Shown: piece by piece, positions 31,286 through 41,820 of the stretch
Numbering within the stretch: position 1 is the first letter of the stretch
Layout of the letters: every line of letters starts with the position of its first letter
Position numbers and translations under genes: made by a program
Notes under the pieces: model-generated
What the model was told of the DNA's origin: nothing
What the model saw: only the letters and a program-made list of their open reading frames with translations
Database searches by the model: none
Source of the DNA: Chionis minor
Taxonomy: Eukaryota; Chordata; Aves; Charadriiformes; Chionididae
Direction: 5' to 3'
DNA length: 64,000 nucleotides
Assembly (NCBI GenBank): GCA_013398295.1
Contig: VZSF01009119.1
Location: forward strand, 381,072-445,071

Positions 31286-32185
31286 CCGTATCCCCATTTT
31301 CCCTCTGCACAGCACCCTGCTGCTGGGGCCAGGAGCTCTCCCTCTCCACCCGCACTCCCCCGCTCTTGGCAAGGGAGCGGGGCACTGAAAAAAGGCAGTT
31401 TTCAAGTTATTCCCACAAATCCTGCGTCTCATTTCAGGCACCGTCACTGATGGTGCTGCTCATGGCCTCGTGCAGGCGATAGGACGCAGTAGACATCTGC
31501 CATCCCAGCTGAAGGACCTCAGCATCTGTTTCCCAGCTTCTGCAATAACAATAAGTAACCAAATTACTGGAATGTGCGCTTTCTTAAATTAGTTTGCAAT
31601 TCACCTCCCTCCACATCCCCTTTTCCTTCGTTAAAATATCTCTTATTTAATGGGAGAGAGGCAGCCTGTGCTTTCTAGGCAGAGCCACGTGCCCCATCAC
31701 GCAGCGCAGGTCGCTGACGAGAATTTAATTAAACCAGAGCATCCGGGCTGGTGTAGTGAGATGCGTGGCCCTGGAGGGGTGCGTGGTGTAGGACCTCGTG
31801 CCACGCGGCATTGCCGGGCGACACGGCACGGCACAGCCCCGTGCCCAGCACGGAACCTGCTGCTGTGTCAGCGTCAGTTAGCAGGCGGCAGAGCGGATCC
31901 CGCCTGACTTACCTGCTGCAATGAAAGCCTCTCCTTCCCTTTTTTTTTGGGTTTTTTTTTCCTCCCCCGTGTTCCCAGCACTCCGTGTGATTGCAATTTG
32001 CTGAAGGGAGAGTTGTTCGCGTCGCTGGCTGTGCCCGCTCTCCCCATGGGAGGTCTCGGGAGAGAAGGATGCCTGTGGCCGCCCGCTGCTGTGTTTGAAC
32101 AGCTTACAGAGGACTGTGTGGGCTGGCGGGACTGTGTTTACGCACTGCGAGACGAAGGTGGCGTGAAATAACGGATAAAGCAGCG

Positions 32186-32309
32186 GGGACATAAGCAAAC
32201 CCCTCTTGGGTTCTTGTTCCCAACCCTGCTGCTAAACGGCTGCGTGGCTTTGCTCTAGGTCACTCGACCTTCTGGTTTTCTCGGTCCCTCTCACCTGGGT
32301 GCAGGATAT
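32186..32309 (+). repeat. Local duplication, copy B (MIR-like core)
   Basis: Direct repeat of 31171-31285 at an offset of 1015 bp, with an extra 9 bases (CACCTGGGT) near its end. The two copies are far more alike than independent ancient MIR insertions would be, so local duplication, or a younger repeat family with two insertions, is needed to explain them. Confidence 0.88.
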
Positions 32310-32892
32310 TGGCTTCCACGGGGGTTTGAGAAGCTCTTCAAATTGTCCTGCGGTGCGTAAGCTGCGTGTGAACGGGTTGGAGACATAACCAGTGCAGCCA
32401 GCTCTTGTTCTACACAGAATGGATGCGGCACGTTGTCCCTCCGATGCGCCGTGCAGCCGGTCTGGGCCAGGGGCCTGGGGTGGCACGGCTGCTGTTTTCC
32501 TTCTCTGTGGGTACCCGCCACCTTCAACTGGCATTAAATCTCCTGAATTTATTGTATTTTATTTATCTATTTGAGTGTCCGGTAGTTACAAAAGATGTTC
32601 AACTTGGAGCCTGTGTGATTGGCGTTCTTGAAGGAAACGGCCATGCCTTCGAGTCCGGGCGATGGGGGAACACAAAGCCTCGCTGCAGCACATGTGAAAT
32701 GCATGTTAAAAAGCTTTTTTTGACTCAAAGGAAGAAGAGCATTTGATGCGTGCTTACTGCTTTCCCTGGCGTCTCTGTTAGGAATTTGCAGAACAGGCAG
32801 AGCTGTGTCAGCAATGGTTCCTTGTGTATGGTGATGTTCAAAGCTGCACATGAAAAGGAGGGGAAGTAGCTGGAGATTCTTATCCTTTTGAG

Positions 32893-33631
32893 GGTGAAAA
32901 GTCTGGAGTCACAACAACGCCACGTGGCGCTACAGGCTTGGGGCAGAGCGGCTGGAAAGCTGCCTGGCAGAAAAGGACCTGGGGTGTTGGTCCACAGCCA
33001 GATGAATATGAGCCAGGAGTGTGCCAAGGTGGCCAAGAGCGTCCTGGCTTGTATCAGAAACGGTGTGGCCAGCGGGACTGGGGCAGTGATCGTCCCCCTG
33101 TACTCAGCACTGGTGAGGCCCCACCTTGAACACTGTGTTCACTTTTGGGCTCTTCATGACAGACATGGAGGGGCTGGAGCGTGTCCGGAGAAGGGCAACG
33201 GAGCTGGGGAGGGGTCTGGAGCACAAGTCTCCTGAGGAGCGGCTGAGGGAACGGGGGTTGTTCCGCCTGGAGAAGAGGAGGCTGAGGGGAGACCTTCTCG
33301 CTCTCTGAACTGCCTGGAAGGAGGGTGTAGCCAGGGAGGTCGGTCTCTTCTCCCAAGGAACGGGTGATAGGACAAGAGGAAACGGCCTCAAGTCGCATCA
33401 GGGGAGGTTTAGATTGGATATTAGGAAACATTTCTTCACCCAAAAGGTTGTGAAGCACTGGCAGAGGCTGCCCAGGGCAGTGGTGGAGTCGCCATCCCTG
33501 GAGGTGTTACCCTCCAGGGGAACTGAGGTGGTGCTGAGGGACATGGGGCAGTAGTGGGTTTGGCAGTGTTGAGTTGATGGTGGGACTCCATGATCTTACA
33601 GGTCCCTTCCAACCTAGACAATTCTATGAAA
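32893..33631 (+). mobile_element. CR1 LINE, 5'-truncated 3' part
   Basis: CR1 of a different subfamily from the one at 3115. It follows 'ctggaaagctgcctggcaga', 'aaggacctggggtgttggtc', 'cccctgtactcagcactggt', 'ctgaggagcggctgagggaa' and 'gtttagattggatattagga', and ends 'gatcttacaggtcccttcca' and ACAATTCTATGA. The coding remnant is broken: a frame with [17 protein letters not shown] shifts near 33150 into one with [17 protein letters not shown] and [10 protein letters not shown], which then stops at 33306-33308. Confidence 0.93.
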
Positions 33632-36600
33632 AGCAGGTCAGCTCCAGGAGATGGCTCCGAGGTGAGGTACCACCGGTGACATCCAGCCAAGCACCCACCG
33701 GCGTGTGAGAGCCCCAGGTCACAGCAGCACGGCTCAGCTTGCACAAAACCACCAGCGAGAGCGAGTGGCAGCCGCTGCCTCTCTTCTTTATCGAACAAGC
33801 AGCACATTGTTTAAATACAAATATAATTAGGACTTATCTCTTGCTTCGGGAGTTATAGCTACTACCCGTGCTTGACTGGGGCAAAAGATTTTCTAATCTC
33901 CAGGGAGGAAATATAATTGGTGAGGGAAGAGAGGGTGTGTTTGTGTATATAAAACCCTCTTCACAAATATGGAAACACAGCAAAAGATTCCCATGCTGGT
34001 GTGGTCTTGGGATGTCAGTTGTTTCCAGCTGAAGAGTTGATCTGGGCTCATATAAAGGTCTTCTCCTTTGCTTGTTGTGAATATAAACGCTTGTGTTGTA
34101 CCCCTTTCCCACAAGGCTTGGCAGGTGAGAGGGTTGGGGTGCAGGGGGGAATGGTGAGGAGCAGGGAACGGCTGTCATGGTCACAGGTCCCCTTTGGCAG
34201 TTGCTTCCACACTTCAAAGTCTAAATGCTCGATTACTACATGGTTCTTAACCATGAAGTTAGTGTTGCATAAACCAGTTAATACGCTTGCTCTCAAACTG
34301 GCTTGCCAGTTAAAGATAAGAGCCCACGCTTCAAAGCAGCTGCTCTTCATGGGATCCCTGTCTCTGCTGTGTTTGGGTGTTCCCCGAGACCTTTACCTAA
34401 ACAGAGGTTTCTTACACTTTCTTTTTAAGAACCTGCTTGTAGGAAAGCAAAAATAATAACCGTGGTGAATGTACCTTCTGCTTTGCTCCGAGGCATCCTA
34501 CCTCCGTTTGGAGGCAGTCATTGCTGGAGAGGGTGGGAAGCCCATGGAGCGTTCAGTCATGGCATTTCTTGAGATTTGACGGACTTCACGGCATCGGGGA
34601 GTCTTAAGTGCAACGTGCTGTGTCGGCTCCCCGGATCACAACATGTTGCAGTGGGAATCTATTAATGCTGGTGTCCTTGCCGCGGTGCTGGGTCTGTGGA
34701 GCAATGGCAGCGCAGCAGTAAACTGAAAATCCTTCTGGAGAGCTTTGTTACGGGCACTGGCTGCTGGGATTCTGGTGGAGTCCTACCCCGTGCTGCCGCA
34801 TAACAGGTTTTGCAGCTCAGCTCTTTACATTCTGTAAACTCAAGGAATTAATACTTATTATGGATGCAGATTAGTATTAGGGTTTAATAATGTATCAGTT
34901 GTCTTTACTCATATACCTGGAAATGATGAAAAACCTCTCCTGTGCTCGCGTTTGCTTTGAACAGACACGTATGTGAATCATCTTAACTCCACACGCACAA
35001 AATGTTCATTCTGCCCCATGCGAACGTTAGTGGTACACGCAGGTAACTTAGTACTATTTCAGGACTTTGGATTTAATATATTTTCTATTTTGGCAATTGC
35101 GTGAGAATGTGCTTTGAGAAAGAAGTGTGGAAAGGTATTTTATGTCGCATCTGTCGCGGAAGGATTCGTAGCCGGGTCACGTTGCTGCTTTCTCCTCCGT
35201 GGGGGAAGCAGGGAACTTGAGAGCTGAGGTTGGCCTCTAGCTTTGGGCACTCCCAAGATTATCTTTTGACGGCATCATTAGCTTCTAGGAGAAGACAAGC
35301 CTGTCTGCCTGTATCTTGGAGGGAATATATCAAACTGAGGCTTGAAATTTTCAATTTGTCCCTAATCTCTATTCAGTTTCAGCAAAAGCGAGTGGCTGAT
35401 GATGGTGGATCACTCTCAGCTGCGTTCTGGGGAGCTGACATAAATTTCAACCTTAAACTGAAGGGTTTGTCTGTCTTAATGGAAAGCTCTGGAGAGCGTT
35501 TCATGCGCTGGCTGTCACTTTGCATTTCTGGGACGTGTCCGACTCTGGAGAAGGGACTGCCTGCAGGTGGTTGTTATGTGAAGCAGATGGTGGAGAGGTG
35601 CCCGCAGCCCGGGGCAGGGGTGTGTAGCCACGTCGGTGCATTCGGTGACAGGTTCTCATGCCACGTGTGACGTCGCTACGATGGTCTGCAGCGAGGGTCA
35701 CCACCCAGCTCTCGATTTGCCGGTCCCTGCGAAAGCTCTTGTGCTTCTGGGTGTCGACAGGGCCCAGCTGACAGTTGCAGGGAGGCCCGGAGATTTTGGA
35801 CACGTGTGTAAACAGCTGTATTTCCCAGGAGGTTGTCGAGCGTCTGCGCGCGTCTCTGTCAGGCAAGAATCTCACCGCCTTGTCCTGGGAAAGCGCAGGA
35901 GATGTCCTTGGCTTTTTGGCAGAGTCGCTGCGGCCTAAAGTTGTTTTTCTTCATATAATTCCATTAGAGTGATGACAGTTTCAAGTTGGAACAGAAAAAG
36001 ACCTGATGAAAGGACTCCTCTGTAAGTGGGGAAGATGGACAGAGTAGAAGCAGTAACTAGCAAGGTAATAGACGCTGATGGATCTATAATCTCCGAGGCT
36101 GCTGTAAGCAGTAAATTCCTAAATAGTGTCCTTTCAGCCTTAACCTATTTATTTGCAAAGTGCTAAATTTAATTTTCCTTCGTCTGCAGGAAAGCAGCAT
36201 CCCAGGAATAAACCTTTAGCCCAGCCAAGAAGCTGTGCCAAAGTGCTTGTTCCAGCATTTCCATTTCCTCTCTGCTCCACGCGGAGCGTCGGGGCTGTGC
36301 GCCCCAGCGCATCGTCCCTCGGCTGTGCTGGTGTCACGGGGCTGGAGTCAACGCTGCTGCAGGGTGGGATGTGTCCTGCTCTGGAGCCTTTTCAGAAGGG
36401 GAGATTAAATAGGCACGGGCTCAGTAAAACCATCTGGATTTTGTAAGAGCAGGGTGAGTGGACCTGTCCGGAGTTGGGAATGCTGGCGCACGCGAGGGAG
36501 CTACAATTGTATGTAGTGACGCTCTTGTCTGTCCTGTAGATCCAGGACCACGGTGCTAAAGGCTCTTGGCTCAGAATAACTTCAAGAGTTGAACAGCACA

Positions 36601-38813
36601 TAAAAGCTCACGTGTTCTGAAACCTCCACAAAGCCATATCTTGAGGAAGAAAAACTGAGTTTTCCAAGCAACCAACGTTGTGCACGTTTGTCCTGCGAAG
36701 TTTCCGTGAATGTGATAAAAAGTAGGTTTTCCATGCGTTGCTTTTTGTTCCTGGTAGCACTGTGATGGTGATATATACAGCGTGTGTTTTTTCCGGAGCT
36801 AGCAAAAGTTTTTCACCCTAAACTGACAAGATAGGAGAGTTTTTAGAAATGTTGCTTTGATAAAATACTTCATGAGCAAACACACGCTGTGTGAATCCAG
36901 GAGTTGCTTTTGAGTGGGCATTGGGTGTTCCTGGAGTTGTCGTGACCGCGATGACGTGCAACGTGGGCCGTCACTAATCCTGGTGCTTCAGAGGAAGTCA
37001 GTTCTCAGTTTCAGAGCGTTGCTGTTTTTCTGCCTGCGGAGGATCTCAGCAGAGTCCTTCACAGCACTCCCTGTTCCTCTTTGTCCCTTCCCTGTCCCCA
37101 GGATGGCAGCAGGAGCAGTGCCGCGTTGGCTGGTGGGGAGTACTGGCTTCCCACCATGTTCTGAGCTGGTTGCTGACAGGTGAATGGAAAGATGCTGCTT
37201 CCCAAGGATGGAAGAGTTTGCCATCTTTATTCTTCTTCAAGGTTTAGTGGGGTTTTTACTCAGTAAGGCACCAGTCTTGTTTTTTTGTGTTTGTTCTATT
37301 TTGCCATTTTTTAGCACCTTAGGAATGACATCGGTATCTGTAAGTCTATATCCAGCCCTTCCACCTCCTTCTCTTATCTAAATCCAGAGGAGGGTTCTGA
37401 GCTCCTCAGAGCTGCTCAGAGCTCTGACTTCTCTCTCACGTTTGTTTTAAAATAAACAAACCCAACAGTGCCGGGAATTGCAGGTATTACGCAGGCTTTT
37501 TGCCCGTTTCTTCCTTTGATGTGGAGCTGATGGGAAGGGTAGCTCCACTGCAGGCTCTGGAAAGACCTTCCTGAGCTGACACGGAATGTGCGGTGGGGCT
37601 CTTCTGGAATGGGAAGAAATTTCCCCCCAAGGGGTGGGTGCCGTGTGATCTGTCCTTCCCTCACCAGTCTGCAGGTTCCTTGGGTCTTGCTCACGGTAGA
37701 CGTTGGTGAGGATGAGAAAATAGACCTTGTTTGTGAGTCAAGGAAGGTGTCTTTCTCCGAGGGCCTTTCTCCGCTGTTCTTTGCTTTTTTTTTTTAAAGC
37801 ATATTGTCATAGAAAACTTCATTAGCCACACTGGAAGCCTCTCGGCCTGCAGTCAGCTTGCCAACGAGTGACAGACGTACAGTGTTGATGAATATTTACG
37901 TGTGGCGATTTTCCGTTACCCAGGGAATTGTGTATAAAGCCATGAGTGCTTGAGCCTTGGAAGAACCTGGGGTTCGCTCTTGGTGCTGAATTGAGCCTTG
38001 ATAAGGTGTTAAGCTGAAATGGCTTCTCCACAAAAGCAGAACTTGATCAACCCAAACCCACGTTTTCCTACCCGGTTTTTCCCCCTTGAGCTGTGTCGAG
38101 GGAGGTTTCTCGTGCAGGGCGTAAGTGGGCAGCACACCAAAGGCCTTCAGACTACAAAGGGGCATCTCCAGCTTGCCCGCGCTGCTTCCATCACTCGGGG
38201 ACTGAAATTTTAATCATTGAATTAATTTTTCAGAAGCCAAAGTGCAAATCTGTACCCCCGGTGGCATTAATAATGAAGGCAGGGAAGAGAGACGTGGGAA
38301 GGAGAAAGAAGGGCTAGGAAATTTGGGGTTCAGCAATGAAATTATAATAATAATTGTTATTTTATTTTGAAGAGATGATGTGTGGGTTGGATCTCCTTGC
38401 CCCTGGGCCTTTCTGCATGTCTTGTCCGTGCTTTGGCCGACAGAGTCCGCTTTGTTTCTGTCCCAGGCATCTTTGGAATTCCTTTCCCCCCTCCCCTGTC
38501 TTCGCCTGGATTTTCCTTTCCAGGGCAAATAGCCACGTCTGTACACAGAGGATCCCACTCCTCTGCTCCAGAGCAGCCCCCGAAGCGCTGGGGGTCTCCG
38601 GCCGCGCGGTGGGAGCGGGGCAGGAGGCTGCAGCTTCACCGGCTCCCGCGGGTTCGAAGAGGACGAAGCCTGAACGGCAGCCAAGATGCCGGAGCTTCCT
38701 GCCTCCCTTTTGGCTCCTTCCTTCCTTTCTCAAACAGCATGCAAATTTTATTTTTTTTTTTCCCCCTAATTAAAAGTATTATGTACCAGAAGATTAATTA
38801 GAAATGAAAGTGA

Positions 38814-38831
38814 TTTTTTTTTTTTTTTTTT
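38814..38831. repeat. Poly(T) run
   Basis: 18 consecutive T bases in an AT-rich stretch. Nothing indicates a retroposon. Confidence 0.9.
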
Positions 38832-39019
38832 AATTCCCCTCCGTTTCTGTCAGTGGAAAAGGCCTGTGCCAGGCGACTGCCGGAGGGAGCTGGGATTTCT
38901 CCCTTTAATGGATTCCAGGCAATTTGCCTCTGGACAGCTATCTTATAAATAATGAATTTTGCACAGATTTTCCCAATTCTCAGGCAGCGCAGGTGGTCTT
39001 CGTTTCAACCATCCCAAAC

Positions 39020-39400
39020 AAATCTGGAAGCAGCGGGGCGTTCCCATCCTCGGTCACCGCGTGAAGGGGGCAATTCCTCACCTTCCCCCTCCCCTCCTCG
39101 TCGCATGCATCACGAAGCCCACCTACGGTTACGGATTTGTATTTTTATTTATTCAAAATGCCACGGAGCGGACAGAACCGCGCTCTGCCGGTCCCCCTCC
39201 CTGTGGCACGGTGCTGCCAGCAAAGCCAGCGCGGTGGCCGGGCACGTTCGCAGAAGCAGGAGGTCTTCTGGTGGTCAGACGGGCTGACGTTCTCCAGAGC
39301 CTGTAGGGTTGCTGCCAGCAGACCAGACTCAAGCCCGGGTGCACGCGTGCGTGACGGCAGGACGTTTCCAAGGCTTTTGTGCTCCCCTCCGAAGCTCGCA
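39020..39400. promoter_or_regulatory. CpG-rich patch, possible regulatory element
   Basis: CpG dinucleotides are clearly denser than in the surrounding intron, for example GCGTGCGTGACGG around 39345 and repeated CGCG and GCGG elements. No promoter motif or gene start was recognised. CpG patches within gene bodies can be enhancers, alternative promoters or simply GC-rich DNA. Confidence 0.3.
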
Positions 39401-41532
39401 GTAAGAGGATGGTTCTTTGAATTGTTGTATTCATCTTCAGAAATGAGGATTTGGTTCAATGGGTGCTCCACAGGGACCGGCCTAGAGGAGAAATCCTCTC
39501 CCAGAAGGAAAGCTATTCTTGAGTTAAAAGCACCCGAGAGTGATTTATGCAGCGCGGGGACTTTAAAGTGGCCCTGATGCAGGGGTGAATGTCAGCCCGG
39601 AGGAGGACCACGTAGCCTGAGGGTTTCTCTTCGTATCGTGCGCAGTTTATTTCCTTTCCATTAAAACTGAAGTGGTGACTGCCGGAAGATGAAGGTGAAG
39701 GTCCCCAGCTGCAGAGAGCTCCTGTGGTCACCAGCCACCTGGTTCAGAGGGAGGCTGGGGATTGCTCCAAGAACCTTTTCGGTGGCTCTAAATACAGCAG
39801 CTAATGACACCTTCCACTCAGCGGGAAGAAAACAGAATTACTAAACTTGCAATTTGGCACAGTGGGAGTGTGAGTTTGTCCTGCCAGTTTCTTGTTGCTA
39901 TATATTTCCAAGGCTTTATTTATTTATTTTCTCCCAAGCAGGTGGAATCCAGATCGGGGGGTTCATTTTAAGGACTCAAATGATGCGTACGGAAGGCACA
40001 GCCCCGAAAGGAAAAGACTGGTTGCTGCTTGTAACTCACCTGGCATAAAAAGGAGAATGTGTGAGTTCTCTGGGAAATGCCACAAGTCTTGCCCTTATGA
40101 GCAGTGGGTAGAGATGTCCCAGTAGGAGCCACGTTCCCAGTACAGTGTTGAAGGAGATGTATGTATTTCCATATAACTTTAATCATTCTGACTTATGATT
40201 TAACTTTGTGCTAGGCAGGCTGCGCAGAGGTTCCAGGAGAATACTGGTTTAGATGGCTTTGGGGGCAAAAGAAAGAAGACGACTGAAGGCAAGGTTAGAA
40301 ATAGCTCAACATTTCCAGTTGAGCAAGTTTTACGGTCATGTGCTGTGATAATTGAAGGTTTGCTGTTAAATGCTACGAATCTGGGCTGGAGAAGAAAACA
40401 TATCCCCAGTTAGAGATTGCTGCAGTCTTTTGCTGACGGTGCGGGGCGGGAGAATGCTCTTAGGGCCAGAGGTGCAGTTTGAACGGAAACGTGAGATGTG
40501 GTAATGACAGCTTAGCAAGGCCCGGTGCTTTTTGGGGTAGGGTGTGTTTTGTAGAGGAGCCGTTCGTCTCCAGGGGTTGTGAAGGCTCATCCTGAAGACG
40601 CGTGAAAAATTCAGCTGAATTTCCCCAGCGATGCCTGGAACAGATCTGTTGAGCTCTGCGTGCCCTGCGATTTCTAAGGGTGTGGGGGGTAAAGCAAGTG
40701 AATACTGCGGCGGTAAAACTACCTACCTTTCTACTTCCCCTTCTACACCTCCGGATGCTGTTGCCCCGAATCTGTGTGACAGCACCGGGGACAGGCGACT
40801 CGCTGACTCTGACGGGTGAGATGTGCTCAAAAGCTCATTTCTGCAGCCAGAGTGCTTAGAGCGAGTGAACGCCTGGTTTCTGGAGCGGTGACTTGCTTTA
40901 ATGTTCTTATCAACTGTTTTGCAGTCTTTGTTAAAAGAGGTCAAAGCTCATCCCCCTGGGTGGGGACTTCTTGAGCACAGTACTTATTATTAGGGCAGTT
41001 CCATATCTTGTAATTAGGGATGTAATTCCCATCTCTGTAGAGAGCCAGCCCGTAGCCTGGGTACCATTTATGAGTTTCATGAGATGAATTAAGCAAGGAT
41101 GGATTGAGCAATACAATGAATTTCAACAGAGATCACTTGCCTGAAGTCCTGCAGGTGTTTCAGACGAGATATGAAAAGTAAATACATTCCTTCATCTTCC
41201 TTCTCTTTCTTTTCCATCGTGGGCAAGGACAATAGCACCTTTTTGGGTGCTGTGCCGTAGCGACGGTCTGATGACTTGAGGCCTGGTTGGTTGAAAGGTT
41301 ACCTCATCCCCCGGCCCCAGCTATAGCAAGCTGGGAGAATCTGTATTTCTTTTCCTGTTTGACACTAAAGTATAAAGATTTTCGCCTGCAAAGGACCCGT
41401 GTCTTAGAAAATTGCCATTGCAGTACATCTGAAGAGTCAGATTTTGGCAAGCTTCAAAGCGTGATGTAAGAGATTCTTACTTAATTTAGCACTTCGTTAA
41501 CTTCACTATTTTTTTCCCCCCCTTACCTACAG

Positions 41533-41644
41533 GATGGTAGCGGTGTGTATGGTATTCTGCAGGGAGTTCTATAGTTTATATGCTTTGTATAAAATCATTT
41601 ACGTAAGTGCAGAATAAATCAATCAAACTTTAAAAAAAAAAAAA
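41533..41644 (+). other. Candidate terminal exon or retroposed 3' end with poly(A)
   Basis: A strong acceptor-like tract (T/C run ending CTTACCTACAG at 41532) is followed by about 100 bases, then an AATAAA signal at 41613-41618 and 13 A bases at 41632-41644. In the Mad1 frame the segment adds DGSGVYGILQGVL and a stop at 41572-41574. Either it is an alternative last exon, or the genomic A run marks a retroposed or slipped sequence. Near-identical CAATCAA(A)CTTT copies flank the A run (41620-41631 and 41652-41662). Confidence 0.3.
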
Positions 41645-41686
41645 GGGAAAGCAATCAACTTTGGGCTTGAATAAAGGAATAGCTGA

Positions 41687-41820
41687 AATACTGAAAGAAA
41701 AGAAGGACAAGGATGAATTAGGAAGAAAGATAGAAACAAAACTGCCGTACAGAAAAGGAAGGAGTAAAGAGGAAAAGAACAGTGGTAAGACAGAAAAAGC
41801 AAGGGAAGGACAGACATATA
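41687..41820. repeat. Purine-rich tract
   Basis: About 130 bases of mainly A and G on the + strand (GAAAG, AAGGA, GGAAG units without strict periodicity). On the other strand it gives a Leu/Phe/Ser-rich open frame that is only a result of composition. Confidence 0.7.

Larger units (their letters stand above)
30801..32892. other. Intronic sequence with a duplicated segment, no gene recognised
   Basis: Apart from the two duplicated copies, it holds a CpG-dense patch at 31740-31860 and ordinary single-copy sequence. No coding exon was recognised. Confidence 0.6.
33632..41532. other. Intronic sequence, no gene recognised
   Basis: Ordinary intronic sequence with a T run at 38814-38831 and CpG-richer patches at about 38570-38700 and 39020-39400. 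Frames of 120-156 codons near 33436-34456, 35230-35875 and 38214-38801 show no domain that I know. No splice-flanked Mad1 sequence was found. Confidence 0.6.
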
